A stretch of 64,000 nucleotides of DNA from Paramacrobiotus metropolitanus (lineage: Eukaryota > Tardigrada > Eutardigrada > Parachela > Macrobiotidae), in the NCBI RefSeq assembly GCF_019649055.1, contig NW_026570350.1, positions 186,001 through 250,000 of the forward strand. Reading direction: 5' to 3'. Shown in pieces: positions 23,101 through 37,143 of this stretch. The first letter of the stretch is position 1; every line of letters starts with the position of its first letter. The notes under the pieces were generated by a model. It did not search any database. It had not been told where the DNA came from and saw only the letters and a program-made list of their open reading frames with translations. The translations under genes were made by a program, and so were the position numbers.

Positions 23101-26100
23101 AAAATGACATCGCAAATCGTTTATAATTTTTCAGCGAATTATGAAGCTCCCATTTGAGTTAATTTTATTATAATGCATGTATTAAAGAATGTTTGGTATA
23201 TCAGCAGTTATTTATGCGGTTTAACAACACGGAATTTCCACAGCATTTCTTATCATTATCTGCATTTCCTTCAAACAGTAAGTACCCTGTAATTCAGGAG
23301 ATATTCGTAAATTTAAAAAGTAATTTTCAAAAAGAATGACATCTTTATTATCAGCATTTTTTCAAAAACAACGATCAGTAATTTAACAATTATTTAAGCA
23401 ATTCATCCCATTTTATTTCCCGAAAGATTTTTCAAAATGTTTTTCTTCCTTATCCCGTCTTTCTTCCAACAGTGCCTGGTCAGCTGCGAGCGATTTCTTA
23501 ATTTAATAATTAATATGACAACAAGAATCAAATTTTTAAAAGGAAACACAACGTGGTTCTTTCTGGAAATTTATTTTTAATTTAATTTTCTCCAGTTAAT
23601 TAGCCCAATCTCATCCTGTAACGCATCGTTTCCCTTTCAATTAGCCCGTTTACATTGGAGACGGCAACCATTCTGCCACGATCCGTCAACAGTCAGCCGC
23701 TCATTAATCACCCGACGAAGACCAGACCACAAAAAAACAGTCCCACAATTGATAATTAAACGACCCGCTACATGTATAACACGCAGCCAGCGGAAGTGCC
23801 CATCAGGAGCTGTACATTCTCCCGCTTGGCAACCGTCGTACAGATCAACAGCCGGCCTGACATTTATGCTCATGACATCTATTTCTCCCCCTGTGTCGGT
23901 CATTTACCCAGGCCGCGCAAAAGAGGAAACGGTGTTTTTCTTCGGCTGCATGTACAGTACATGCGAAAAGTCATTACCGAAAATCCGACAACATCGCGTC
24001 GAAGCGATTAAATCAACAGTCATTAAAATCGGTGGATTTTCCGAGAAAATCTTCACGTGAAATCACTGACACCACAAACTGATACAAGGGCGTCGCAAAT
24101 TATCAGAAAAATATTAAAAATCACAAGCGTCAACAATTATTAGAAAAATATTAAAAAATTACAAGCGTCGAAAATTATTAGAAAATATTAAAAAATTACA
24201 AGCGTCGAAAATTATTAGAAAAATATTAAAAATTATAAGGCGTCGATAATTATTAGAAAAATATTAAAAATTATAAGCGTCGAAAATTATTAGAAAAATA
24301 TTGAAAATTACAAGCGTCTAAAATTATTAAATCATCTTTGTGAATAAAAATTTAAATAATGAAACGATTCAACCGGAATAAAAATGTAAAAATAATTCGC
24401 CAAGTAATTTTCGGAAATTTCCCCATGTTATTATCAAATAAAAAAATCACAGATTGATTGATTCTAAAATTACGACAATAATAAAAAATAATAAAAATGA
24501 TTTGAAAATTGATCTAATCGAATTGCAGCAGTGAAAGGGAAAAAAGGAAAACACAATCCCGTAAACAAAAAAGGAGCGATAGCTATACAAAGCGTACAAG
24601 AAAAATTCAAATAATAAAAAAATAAGTACCTTAAATATTCATTAATAAATTCTAAAAAGCAAACAAATTCCAAGAAATCCGCGACTACGTCGAAAAATCA
24701 CAAAACCAAACACCAACTGACAAGAATCACAAGCACAACAAAACGAAACAAAACAAACTCCCCGGGGGCGTTTTCTCGGCTGACAACAGCGATCAGCAGT
24801 TCGGACGAAGGAAAATCACCACACCACAACAAAAATTCCCCGTTTTCTTTACCTTATTACAATGCCGTCCAATGCCCATGAGAAAGTTATCGGGTTTAAT
24901 GTCGCGATGGATGAAATTGCGATTGTGGACATACTCCACACGAGCAATCATCTGCAACGGAGAAAAACAACATACAGCACACATTACAGCGTCATTTTTA
25001 AACCGGTATTTACGTATTAAAAAACCCGTTGCGCCGCCAGCCACCCACCGGGCCGCATACAGATACCAACGGACCCGTTTTGCCTCTTACGTAAGCCGCT
25101 TAACGATGCTGACTGATCGCACGCGCGCGCGAGGGGGAGGGAGAAGCCAACAAGAGGGAAGGATAACGAGTTTGTTAATAAATAAAAAAAAAACGCCGAG
25201 TCAGCAGAAAATTCCTGCTTCACTTTTGTACGCTTCAGTCAATTTTTCCTCATAGCTATTAATTATCCTATCAGCCTGCGGGTAAAATTCAATTAAAAAC
25301 CAGTTAATTTTTATACAAGGAAATTAAGCCCTTAATTTTGAGCGGTTTAATTGAGGAAAAATTCACAGAAAATCGACGCTGTTAGGATTAATGTCTGTCA
25401 CGTTAAAATTTGCCGGCAGAATTGGATTATTCAAACTTTCAGCCAAAGTTAATTAGTTTTATAAGGAAATTAATCGCATTAATTTTGTGCAGTTTAATTT
25501 CACAAATATTCCCAGAAAATCGACATTCGTAGAATTAATGTCTGACAAATGCAACTTCACCGGTAGATCAGGCAAATTATAAAAAAACCAATTAATTTTT
25601 ATCCGGGAATTAAACAGCTAATTTTCAGCGATTTAATTTTTAAAACAAATTTCCAGAAAATCGACGCTGTTAGGATTAATGTCTGTCCCGCTAAAATTCG
25701 CCGACAAAAGAGGATTACACAAACTTTCAGCCAAATTTAATTACTTTTTAAGGAAATTAATCGCATTAATTTCATGCATTTTATTCGAACAAAACTTCCC
25801 AGAAATTCGATACATTATTGGAATTAATGTCTGTCAAAGGCGAATTCGCCTGCGGAAACTGCAATTCGAATCTCAAGTTAACAGCAAATCGGTTAACGAA
25901 TCAAGTGAAAATCCACATATAAATAAATTAAATCATTTTAAGATCGATCGCATAATGTTTGTATGAGATAATTCCTAACGCGGGTTATTTATTTACAAAA
26001 AATTACAATAAATTTCGTAATAAACGGCTCTCCACCACATTTTCCGCAATTATATAACAGGTGCTTTTCAGCCAATTCAAAAACACCATCTGTCAACGTG

Positions 26101-29100
26101 TGCTGTATGTGATGCGTAAATAATTTCCGAAATACTGACACGTATCAGCCGCATAACACGTACGCGGTCAGCAGCACCGACGGTCCTTCCGGTGCAAAAC
26201 ATCCTTACATAAATAGGTAAATACTTGATGACATTATTGACCAAATCCCTGACTGATCCGTGAATAATGTACGTTTTAATTAAAATAAAAATCCCTGTTG
26301 ACGACGGAATGACGGGAAAATATATTAAAAATCATTATTCGAGGAAAAACAGGTTCTTTAATCATTTAAATAAATATTAAAATTCAGAATGGCAGCGGTA
26401 CCTGATCAGCCAGCATGAGCACGGTTTTGATCGTGAAACGGCGCCCGCAAAAATTGAAGAGATCCTCCAAGGATGGGCCCAGCAAATCCATAACCAGGAC
26501 ATTGTATTCGCGTTCCGTGCCGAACCACCTACGAGGAACAAATCACGATTAAATTCAACAACAACACACGCACATGTTAGATATTCATATTAATAACGGA
26601 ATATTTTTATTCAAAAAAAGAAATAATTCCCAACAAAAACGGGTATTTATTCAGTTTTATGATTCTTATCCTTCAAAATATTATTATAATCATTAATCAC
26701 CATTACTTAAAAAAAAGGTTTTTCTTATTTATTTTCACTGTTTATTTTATTTTTTAGCTTCTGTTTATTTCCAAGAAAATTTCTGAGAAATTATACACAC
26801 TAATAATTCGCAAAAATCAATCATTTCCAACAAACAATGTGTTCTTAGTCCGTTTTATCTTCCAAAATATTAATATTATCATTATTATTTTTTAGACGTT
26901 TTTATGTTTCTTATTTTATTCTTTATTCTTTATCCTTATTAATTGTTTTATCCTTATTCTTTATCCTTTATCCTTATTAGTCTTGTTCTCTATCCTTATT
27001 TATTTTCGTTTTTTCTTGCTTCTGTTTTATTTCAAATAAAATTCCTGAAAATCATGGACCGATGACAAAAAACCCATTTCTTCATTTAACGACCGGTTGT
27101 TGTCGTGTTGACAGAAAAATGTCCGCCACAAGGAGAGTGCTTTCTCTCTTGCAACCTCCGGAATCACGGAGGGCCGCGCGCGCAGTGCCGCTTGAGCTGC
27201 GCAGCGCCATTTGACGAGTAATTATCGCGACCCATCTCAACCGTCAGACGGGGTGTACTCAAGCTACATGCAATTTGCGACTAAATACACTTTCAAGGTC
27301 TTATGACTCTACAGCAACAGCAGCATCATAAACCCTTCGTGTGCGCTCTCGTACCTTTTAACGACCCACCGACATCCACACCGGTGGAAACCAGAACAAC
27401 AGCCCATTAAAAACCGTCGCAAGGGAGACGCAGAGAAAAATACCGCTCAATAACAAGGCTAATCGGCACATCCGCACATAACAAGGCTAATTGCTCCTAA
27501 TTCCTATCGATTGCGGGGGTTTTTATTCCTTTTTGCTTGTGGGATTACGTAAATAAATCGTCTCGCTAATTCTCGTAAAAATGTTCTAAATATTCCTATA
27601 AAATCACGTCAAATATTCCAGTAAAATGTTCCTACCAATTAAATTCGTAAAACTCTTAAATAAAACATTCCTATAAGTCACATTAAATATTCAACTTAAT
27701 TAAGAAGTTATTAACAATTTTATGTGAGTTATCTGCGGCAATATTCAATTTTTTACCACTTTTTAAAGGTTATATTCTTCCCAAAAACTTGCCTAACTGC
27801 AAAAATAATTTTTTTCCGATGAAATTTATTTCCTGCATTTCAGATTCATTTGTAATTCTTTAAATAATGTTTGCTAATTATTTTTCTAATCCATCAATGA
27901 AATATTATTAATTCCAAAAAAATTGTTTAACGTCGAAGAAAGTACCTATTTTCCATTAGAATTTATTTTCTACGTTTTAAATTCAGATTTAATTCTGTAA
28001 TAATTTTTTTTAGTTAGATCCCCAATTAATTAATGCACTATTAATCAATCCATAATTTTATTCGAAGCGCGACGTTGCGATATTCATCGGAGAAGACAAA
28101 GAACGCTTAACCGTTGCTGTCTAGCACAGCACTCAATTAATTATTCAACCATTCAACCTGATTTTCTTCCGATTCAATAAACAGCCACCTTAGCATCGCG
28201 AGAATGAAGCCCCGCTTCACCCTAATCACTGCTGCGCATGAAAAACCTCCCCAAGCTAACATCAGCGTGTGCTGCAGAAGGCAAAAAGCGACTGCAGACG
28301 ATGATTATTAAATCATCTGATTTGATAATACCCAGAAAATTACGACTGCCAAACAGATGACGCAACCCTACCCTCCTGACAAAACGTGTGCTGTAAACAA
28401 ATCGACAGTCCCCCTGTGGAGTGTCTGTATACTAATTAGTATGGAAATTAACTGATTAAGAAAGGATGCGTCGCGGTTGTCAACAAGGACAGCGAGAAAA
28501 TAAAATATTTATAAAAAATCGAAGAAAATGTGCGTTAGGTTCGTTAACACTGCCTGCAACTGTTCGTTCGCAAATCCAGCTGGCAAATATTTTTTCCTAC
28601 ACTCCTAGATTAATCTGGATAAAGTAAACATCAACTGACCAGAAAATTTGAAATAAATGAGGGAGAAACAGCTGAACACACGCAGAGAAGCTAATTTTAG
28701 TTTCGAACTGTACGCGCTGTATTGTTTCCTTGTACTAGATCTACATTAAACAGGTGACACACACAGCGAAATCTCGAGCGCCGCTCTAATTTCCCATACC
28801 GTAGTTCCCTGATTCGACAGAAACGGGGTCGCTGATATCATAGAAACTAATAAAATAACTCATCAAGAAAAATAAATTTTTTTTAACTATTTCAAGGAGG
28901 AAAAGTAAAAAAAGGATGCAAAAACAGCAGCGCGACGGCGTCTGCAGCCGATTTACGTAAGACTTCCTCTGTAGCGTAAATAAACCCCCCGCACACACTG
29001 CCTTCCCTGTACCCGCATTGTTCACGGCCCGGTTAGTAGCGTGTGCACTACAGGGACGGCGCGGTGCCGCGCAGCACTTACCGAATATGAGGAATCCCCA

Positions 29101-29314
29101 CACCACCTTGCAGGATTTTGTACAGTTTAGACTCGTAGAGCAGCTGCGGATGGGCTGCCGTTTTGGGCTCCAATTTCACGGCCACCTCCTCCCCGCTGGT
29201 GATACTGATCCCGAGGTATATATCCCCAAAGGATCCCCCGCCGATCTTCCGGACCAGACGGTAGCGTCCAGCGACGATGAATTCACCGCGGGCCACAATT
29301 CCCAGATTGTTCAT
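20152..29314 (-). CDS. CSNK1A1: casein kinase I alpha (complete, six exons, 330 aa)
   Basis: Exons: 29314-29082, 26528-26402, 24951-24853, 21649-21510, 21391-21238, 20391-20152. All introns are GT/AG, and the phases give 331 codons with stop. Visible kinase parts: glycine loop [17 protein letters not shown] with the ATP-binding Lys; catalytic [13 protein letters not shown] in [12 protein letters not shown]; the CK1-type SIN motif in [18 protein letters not shown] in place of APE; and [20 protein letters not shown] near the end. These are near-identical to animal CK1 alpha (human about 337 aa). It is a constitutive Ser/Thr kinase that primes beta-catenin and acts on Hedgehog, p53 and clock proteins (established knowledge). 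The C-terminal tail (residues about 305-330) is divergent and short. Introns 1-3 are long, 1.4-3.2 kb. Minus-strand AATAAA lies about 80 nt past the stop. Confidence 0.96.
24088..24330. repeat. 37-38 bp minisatellite, about 6.5 copies
   Basis: Unit of the form aagcgtcgaaaattattaga followed by aaaatattaaaaattac. The gcgtc core recurs at about 24090, 24127, 24165, 24202, 24240, 24277 and 24314. Lies in intron 3 of the CK1 alpha gene. Confidence 0.85.
25262..25860. repeat. diverged tandem repeat of about 145 bp, four copies
   Basis: The core cagaaaatcga...attaatgtctg recurs at about 25365, 25513, 25654 and 25800 (spacing 141-148). Each copy has an upstream ttaa...aaggaaattaa...cttaattt part. 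Copies 1 and 3 are closest to each other, which suggests a dimeric (about 290 bp) ancestor. In intron 2 of CK1 alpha. Confidence 0.75.
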
Positions 29315-30789
29315 TTCCCCGGCCAGCTTTCCTTCGGTTCTGCGGAATTAACCAACGGACGGTTAGTACATAGGCGTTGGAGTGGTCGTCCTCCTCCGTT
29401 CACGCGGATCCTGGCCGAGGTGGTGGTGGAATAGGAGAGAGGAGAAACGGGGAAAGGGTCATATCATAGCACATGGATTTTTATTTTTTCGCTCGTTAAC
29501 ACACACAGTATACACAGCACAGTATAGGCAACAACAGCAGCGTTCGACGCACACATAAGCGAGAGGAGCCTAGAGACGAAGCACTGCGCAGCACACTGCC
29601 ACACGCGTTGCCTTGCACCAGTGCACACGCTGCCGTGCTGCCAGCCCATTGGACTGCACCGGCTCTGCGGCGCCTTGGTGATGTCAGAACACACAGTGTG
29701 CGTGGCTGTTCGGTATCGCTATCGGTGATTGAACTTTCCAGCCGCGTGTCGACGTCACAAAGAAAAGGGGATTGATAATCTGCATTTATCCGATATCGGC
29801 TGCAGGATGTGAACAACATAACATTCTCTTCCCCCCTAATCTTTAACAGGAAAATTACATTTTATCTCCACACAATTTACTGACAGAATAAATTTATCAG
29901 TGATACGCCAGGTGAAATTATAAATATTTCCGGTAATTAAAAAGAATTAACGTCTTTGACCGGGGAAAAATTAAAAACAGATTATCAGAGTGTAATCATT
30001 AATGTGACAAATGACATGCCAGAGAGAAAAAAGGATAACAGGAAATTGTGGGACAACAAACGTGACCCGCATGGTCCAGTGCAAACACGATTCTGTTTGA
30101 TTAATGGCGGGTGGCGCAACGAAGGTCTTCTCAGTGTGCCCTCATGGCACAACACTCAGTCAACAGCATGCTCGCGACGTGACGCCCGCGTTAAAGTATG
30201 TGTGAAACGCTACACATGGTCACGTACACACTACTCTGGCGTGACGTCACGCCAAGTCTGCATCGGTCCTTGCGAACTTGCGCTGCAAAAGCAGGCCTAC
30301 GAAATTTTGCTACGGTATCCTGCGGAAAATTTTATTTGTGAGATCTTCATCTCGCAGTGAAAAAACAACTCTTTACCACGTGTACTTGATTTCGCAATTC
30401 TTGTTCATTTACGGCAAAAACATTTGTCTTTTTATCCGTGAGGGAAATCTTCTTCCAGTCCGAGACACAACCGTGACACTGTGAGTACAGGTTTGAATAT
30501 TGCTTTCGCACATTTACCCTGTGGCAGAAACGCTATGTTGCAATGAGGAACCTGGGTGTCATAATTTATGCCTGCTTTCCTCTGATTCATGTAAAATAGG
30601 CCCGATTTTACCTTGATTCGTATCAACACAGCATGTAAATGTAGTACACATTCCGCTGAATGTTTTCTCTGCCTGTTTCACACGGTAAAATTGAGGCGGA
30701 TGTTGTGAATTTCTTGTACAGAACGGATTGGCTCTTCGTTCGAAGCAGCGCGGTGCTAGTTTCTCATCTTCACTTTCACGGTCGCCAAC
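29315..30789. other. shared 5' region of divergent CK1 alpha and eIF4B
   Basis: The 1.5-kb head-to-head spacer must hold both promoters and 5' UTRs. Relatively GC-rich next to CK1 alpha. No gene is supported: short open frames at 29464-29819 and 29956-30484 show no homology. No clear TATA box was identified. Confidence 0.5.
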
Positions 30790-33700
30790 ATGGCTGAAGC
30801 CAAGGGAAAGAAGGGGAAAAAAGGCGGGAAGAAGACGGTCATGTCGCTGGATGTGTTCCTGGGGGATTCCAGTCCGACCGCGGCGACAGGACTGGATTTG
30901 GATTGGGCCAGCGAACTGGAGAACAATCTGCCATCAGGTACCTGGTACCCTTATAAAAATCTCTTAACCTCGCTATTTTCCTTATCTGAATTTTATCCAA
31001 CCCTTCTAACATTTTTATAATATTTCCTTACCTTTTTATAAATTTTTTTTCAGGGAAAATTATAAAAAATTGTCGGTGAAATGCGATTTTCTGTAATAAT
31101 TCGCTAATTAAGCGAGCAAAGCGATTGTAAATTCGTTTTAATTCGGTATAAAATACTGTGCGTATTCGTTGATGGTTTATTGTTGATGTAAATTAAGAGG
31201 AATATGTTGGTGAGATTTTGTGGTGGTTGACAGAACCGTACTCCGCCGGGCGTCCGCGGGGCTCCATGGACAAGGGCGCCCTGCCCTCGGCGCCGCGGTC
31301 CATGCTGGGCGGCGAGCTGGATCTGTCGCGCATCCCCGAGCACCCGCCCTTCTCCCTGTACCTGAACAATGCCCCCTTTGAAGTCAGCGCCGAGCAGATT
31401 GTCAAGTTCTTCGTGCCGCTGGTCCCGAGTAGTGTGCAGGTCAACGAGGACCGCCGCAAACCACCCATGGTGGAGTTCGACACGCGCGATCTCCTCATCC
31501 GGGCTCTCAAGGAGAAATCCGATTCGGTAATGCCATCGCCACGGAGGCGATGATACTGAGAATAACAATTGACATAAGAATAATTACAAATTAAATTAGA
31601 GAATAAATTCAAGTGAAGGAGCTCAGGAATTCTCGAGTAACTGAAATAAGTATAGTTAAAAACTGGAATAAATTGAAAAGTAAAATAAAGAAGAGTTACT
31701 GAAGAGTCAGATTAAATAAAATTGAATCGGATAAATTGAAGAGGAAATTACGGAATTAAAAATATACCTTTGAAAGCATGGAGATTGATGAAAATTGAAC
31801 TGATGAATGAATTTATGAATATGTGGTAAAAAGAAAATCAGAATAAAGCTCGTGAAAATTCAGGAATAATTTTGTGAAAAATTCAGTTGCTGCATGAAAC
31901 TGAAGCATCAAGTGTATAAAATAAGTGCAAATTAAAACAGACAGTGAAATTGATGATGTTAAGTATCGATCACTGAACAATAGATCCGAATAAATTTTGA
32001 AAATAATTGCAGGGATGCTAATTATAACTTAAGATAAATTTGATAATTAAATGAGAAGTTAATAATTGTGCGGTTGTATGGCGGTGTAGGCGATCACCGG
32101 GCGGAAGATCTATCTGAAGCTGCCGTCGGAGATGGAGCAGCAGCGCGGCGAGCGGGGCGGACGGGACTATAATCGCGGCGGGATGGACCGGCGGGGCAGC
32201 GGTCCGGATCTGACGCTGGGCAACTGGCGCACGGCGCAGCCGGATGTGCCGCGTGATCAGCCGTCGCCGGGATTCACCCGGCCCCTCATGCCCAACGATA
32301 ATGCGCGCCCCTTCACACGCGACGGTACGAATATGTCGGTTTTTTAACAACTGTAATTCGCCGGTGAAGGATTAATGATCGGCATCCGAACGGCTTTACG
32401 CTGAAGATCGCAGTAGAAAATTTTATTCTTGTGCAGATTTTTGTGGAATTTTTCCATCGTTCCAAAAATCAATCAACAGTTTCTTAGTTGTTACTATATT
32501 TTTTTTAAAATTCTGTATCTTTAAAAAATTCAGTAATGCGCCTTCCGATTGTACTTTCAACGCATCATATTAGAATGAATGTTATTGTTCACTAAAATTG
32601 TTGTTAAGCGATAGTAGTAATTATTAATTATTTGTGGATTATTTGTTAATTATTTAATTTATTTTCTTATAATAATGACGACAAGACAAAGTGAAAAGTT
32701 GGTAGGTCTACGAAAAATAATAAATAAAATAGTATGATGTAAACAGTTTATTTTAGTACTGTATTTCTAATTTTTATTCACGAAGGGCAGCCGTAATATT
32801 TCGATTGATCGATTTTAGGTTTTCTTTTATCGTACTATGTGGTATTTTTTACTGGTAGTAATAACATGATTTAATTTATTTCCCGGTAGATATGCGACCG
32901 CCGACACGCGACGACGACTTCCGCGGCGGCGGCGGTGGTTTCGAGCGCTCCTTCGTCCCCGCCCTTCCTCCGCAGGGCGACCGGCGCCCGCCGGGCGGCA
33001 GCGGTTTCGGTGGCATGGACTCCCGCTTCGACACGCGCCCCTTTGAGCGCCCCCCGCCGGCGGCCGTGCCGTCGCACGTGCAGCCCTTCAACCAGGAGCG
33101 CGGACCGCGTTTCGACGTGGGCGGCGGCAGTGGAGGCGGTCTGGAGCGGGCGGACTCGCGGGACGACACCATGTCGCGCGGATCGTATGGCTCGCATCCC
33201 TCGTCCCGCCCCATGAGCCGGGACACTTCCTACGGGGATCTGCCGCCGCCGGATTATGATACCGGGATGGGACGACGCGGGGATCGCTACGGAGGGGTTG
33301 GGGGTGGCGCCCCCGCGGGCGGGCGCGGTGGGGACCGCGGCGGACCGGGACGACGCGGGTTCGATGCGCCAGCGGTAAGGCGGAGTAAATTTTAGCCGGT
33401 TTTGGACGTTTTAGGATTTTTATTAATTTTCTTTATTAAACCATTCTTTTTTTAATTAATAAAAATAATTTTCTTTTGTTTTATTAATTTCCTTTGTTAA
33501 ACCATTCTTTTTTAATTTATAAAATAATTTTTTTTATTGTTATTAATTTTGTTTGCTAAACCATGATGTGCGTATCCAGGAAATATTTCCATGGTAATAA
33601 TTAACAATTAACAACGTTGAAAAATGGAGAAAAGAAAAGGTAAAAAAATTGGAAAAAATTAAAAATAATGAAGGCATGATGTGTAAAAAATTAAATTAAT

Positions 33701-36355
33701 ATTCGCAAGTAGTACGATTCTTTTGCCGATAGAATATTTACAGTACGTTCAGTGATGAATATTTACGTTTAGTGACACCAATTATGTAAGATTTCCATTT
33801 GACGTTGTTGGGCAAAAATATCAAAACAGTGGGTTATCAACAAAAATTCTGCGCCGTCTTTATCGACTGCTGATAAGATTTCTATTGAACGATATATCGA
33901 AATTAACTCATCGGGTCTTCATTGGGTATCGGTGTGCCCTGGCGGTGGCGTTTAAATAAACGATTATACTGCCCGCAATTGGTGCCTGGATGGGACTGGT
34001 GTTTTTCATGTTTTTGGTAATATTAATGGAAAGTTGCGTGTAAAGTGTTAGCGTTTTCTCACGGTGATTTTTTGTAACGAAAAATTAAACAGAAAACTTA
34101 AATAATCCTTTAATCCCTTAATCGTTTTAAAATAATAATAAAATGTTTTATTTTGTTGAAAAAATTAAATGGTATCAATAAAATTGGCTGCGTTTTTTTC
34201 CGTCGATTTGTTCGGGAATGTCGATGTATGTATTTATCATAAAATTTGAATCAGTTCTGCTTTATTTCACTGAGTTGAAATTTTTTATGACTGATTGTCG
34301 TACTATTGGCAGAATCGCGACCGGGATCCGGTTATCCGTCGCAATGACTCCTTTCAGCGCACGGACTCGTACAGCGGGGAGGCCGCCGGCGCCTCGGGCG
34401 GCGACCAGGGCCTGCAGATGCGCCGCAGTAATTTCACGCCGCAGATATCCCGCGAGCCGCTCAGCCGGCAGGATTCCCGCGATTCACAGGGCGCCGCGCC
34501 CCCGCCGGCGCATAACGCGCCGCCGCAGCGTCCCAAGTACGTACATACGACATTCAAAACAGTTCATGGTTGCTTGATCGAAATGTACCAGAATTTATTC
34601 GTAATTGTGTCGGAAGATTAGTCTGCTAATTTCATTATAATAATTTTGACCGATTTAATTCACTGAAATCATTTCGTTGTTGATTTGGCCACTCAAAGGT
34701 GACAGCTGTGATTGTGTGCCACGTTTATTATGACTGAATAATTAAAGAAATAAGTTTTTTATGGTTTAGCAATTAATTCTATTTTTTTGTAATTAATCTA
34801 CTCAATTAATCAATTTTTTTTCAGCTGCCATATTTATTTCTATATTTATTGGCGTATTTATTATCTTCGATGTGATTAATTATTGTGTATTGATTTACGT
34901 CGATTTGACAGTGTAAGGACGGAATGATTGATGATGACAAGACAGTTAACAGTAAAATGATCCACTATTCAATAATACATTGATAAAATAATAAGCAAGA
35001 TGTCCTTGATTTGGTTCGTTAATCGTTGGTCGCCAGTTGCCATCAGTATAAAACATCGTTGCCATCAGTATAAAGAAATAATATACATGCTTCGATTAGG
35101 CTGAATCTGGTACCGCGCACAAAACCGGTGGAGGAGCCGGCCGCCTCCGGGGCCGCCGGCGCCGGCACGCCGACCCCGACGGCCAGCAGCTCGGCCATCT
35201 TCGGCGGAGCGAAGCCGGTGGACACCACCGCCCGCGAGCGGGAGGTGGAGGAGAAGCGCCGCCGCGAGGAGGAGGAAGCGCGCGCCAAGGCCCGTGCCGA
35301 CGCCGAAGCGCGGGCGGCTGCCGAGCGCGACAAGAAGCTGGCCGGCCCGCCGCCCACCCAGCTGCAGTCCGCAGGTAAATATTGTACTACGAATTACCGA
35401 ATTAATCCTTCATTCAAATAAGACTGAGATATCGGTAATAGTCTTGTAAAAAATCATGATTTTTAGTAATAATAATATTAAATTGACGGAATGATTTTAA
35501 TTAACTATTATGAGCAGTAATAGTTATTATAAATGATTAATAAATAGACTAAGACTATTTTAATTAAGGAGCATTAGTGCTCGCAATTAGAACTGATTAA
35601 TGAGTTGACTAAATGATTTTAATTAACGAGCATTGATAATCGTTAATTGGTAACAAACTGGCTTAATCGATGAGCATTTAAAAGCCTGGTAAAATTATTA
35701 AATTGTGTATAATTCAGTTACTGTATGCTGTTAGTTTCCTGTTACTTAACTTTTTTTCTCGTATAAATACTAAAAATTTCGAGCAAGTAAAAAACAGTAA
35801 AAAAATGCGATGATTTATTCCTGGTGTTTTTCCGCAGCTTCCAACGGTGCTTTTGTACCGCGCCGCGACATGGATCACCACCGCGGCGGCGGACGCGGCG
35901 GCCCCCCACGGGCCTCCGCCCCGCCCCCACCGGAACTGTTCAACCCGCATCTGCAGGAGAAGCATCGCATCCTGCGCCAGACCAGCAGCAACGCCAGCGA
36001 GAGCAGCAGCGTCAATGAACCGCATCCCGAGGGCGGTGGCGACGATCACAACGGCGATGAAGCCGCCCACCCATCGGGCGGCGGTCATTCGGCCCAGCAC
36101 AGCGACGACGGCGAATTCACCACGGTCAGCCACGGACGCAAGCACAGCGGTCGCCCCTCGGGGGGCCCCATAGGGGGCGGGGGCGTGGCCACCGCCTACG
36201 GGACGCGGACGTTCACCAATAGTTCGGGGCGGGGCGGCGGCGCCCCTCGGAATAATCGGGGGGCGACGGGGGCGGGGGCGGCCCCCCGAAACGGGAGTGG
36301 AAGTGGTGGGGGGCGGGGCCCCCGACGGGGTGGGCGTGACGAGGGGAAGGAGTGA
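30790..36355 (+). CDS. EIF4B: eukaryotic translation initiation factor 4B (complete, seven exons, 725 aa)
   Basis: Exons: 30790-30937, 31234-31526, 32090-32324, 32890-33374, 34313-34536, 35100-35374, 35838-36355. All GT/AG; phases give 726 codons with stop. Starts MAEAKGKKGKKGGKKTVMSL, like the Lys-rich eIF4B start. The RRM occupies about residues 85-165 (FSLYLNNAPFEVSAEQIVKFF, split across exons 2 and 3). Long Arg/Gly/Asp-rich central regions follow, then the eIF4B signature: LNLVPRTKPVEEP, SSAIFGGAKPVDT and AREREVEEKRRREEEE. The protein helps the eIF4A helicase unwind mRNA 5' UTRs in the cytoplasm (established knowledge). It is longer than human eIF4B (611 aa), owing to Gly/Arg-rich stretches in exons 4 and 7; the end of exon 7 is almost pure Gly/Arg/Ala. 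AATAAA at 36627-36632. Confidence 0.93.
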
Positions 36356-37143
36356 ATTTTTTTTTGTCGGGCGGTTGAATTAATTTTTGTTTTCGGTTTA
36401 ATTATTGGTAGTCGCGGAAAAATTACAAATTAATAGGAAAAATGTGGGTTGTGTGTGCACGCTGCTTTTTTGGCTTAATGTGGAGGTTGATTTTTTGGTT
36501 TTGTTTGGTTTCCTTTTTTTTGTCGGCGTAGGAATTTGTGGTTAGAATTCTCTGTCTGTGTGTGCTGTAGGTTTATTAATCGCTTTTGTTGGTCAGTGTT
36601 CTTGAGTAATTTCTGGCGGGAAAATTAATAAACAGTATTTATCATTAATGGGAAATTTAATACAACGTATTTATTGGTAAAAAAAGAATTATTTAGAAAA
36701 TCTTAGTTTCAACAAACCAAATATTTTACCGTTATTGATTGGAAATTATTAACGAGAACTCATCGGTAACTGGAAAACTGATGAGCGGAATTTATCGTTA
36801 ATGATAAAATAAATAAACAGCATTAAAAAACCGTATTTACCGGTAACTGGAGAAATATTCAAATTAGCGGAAAATTAAATTAAAAACCAGTATTTATTGT
36901 CAAAATTCACCCGCAAAAACATAGAATTAAATACAGAGAAATCCAGCAGGGAATAAATCACACGAATGGCACTAGAGAATGACACACTTCAGTAATAAAA
37001 ACAGGAATTAGAAACGGGCATAGAAAAATAAATTAATAGAAAATCTGTAAAAAAATTAATCGGCGAATTGTTATTAAATTAATAATAATTATTCGTCGCA
37101 CGCTGCATCCCGATGTCTGCCGAAACGGGAATGATGAATTTGG
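36356..37143. other. convergent 3' regions of eIF4B and RPS6KC1
   Basis: AT-rich 0.8-kb spacer holding both 3' UTRs. Plus-strand AATAAA at 36627. No gene seen. Confidence 0.55.

Noticed and set aside
29464-29819. open frames upstream of CK1 alpha
   Set aside because: No homology; they lie in the likely promoter/5' UTR region, and two frames overlap on the same strand.
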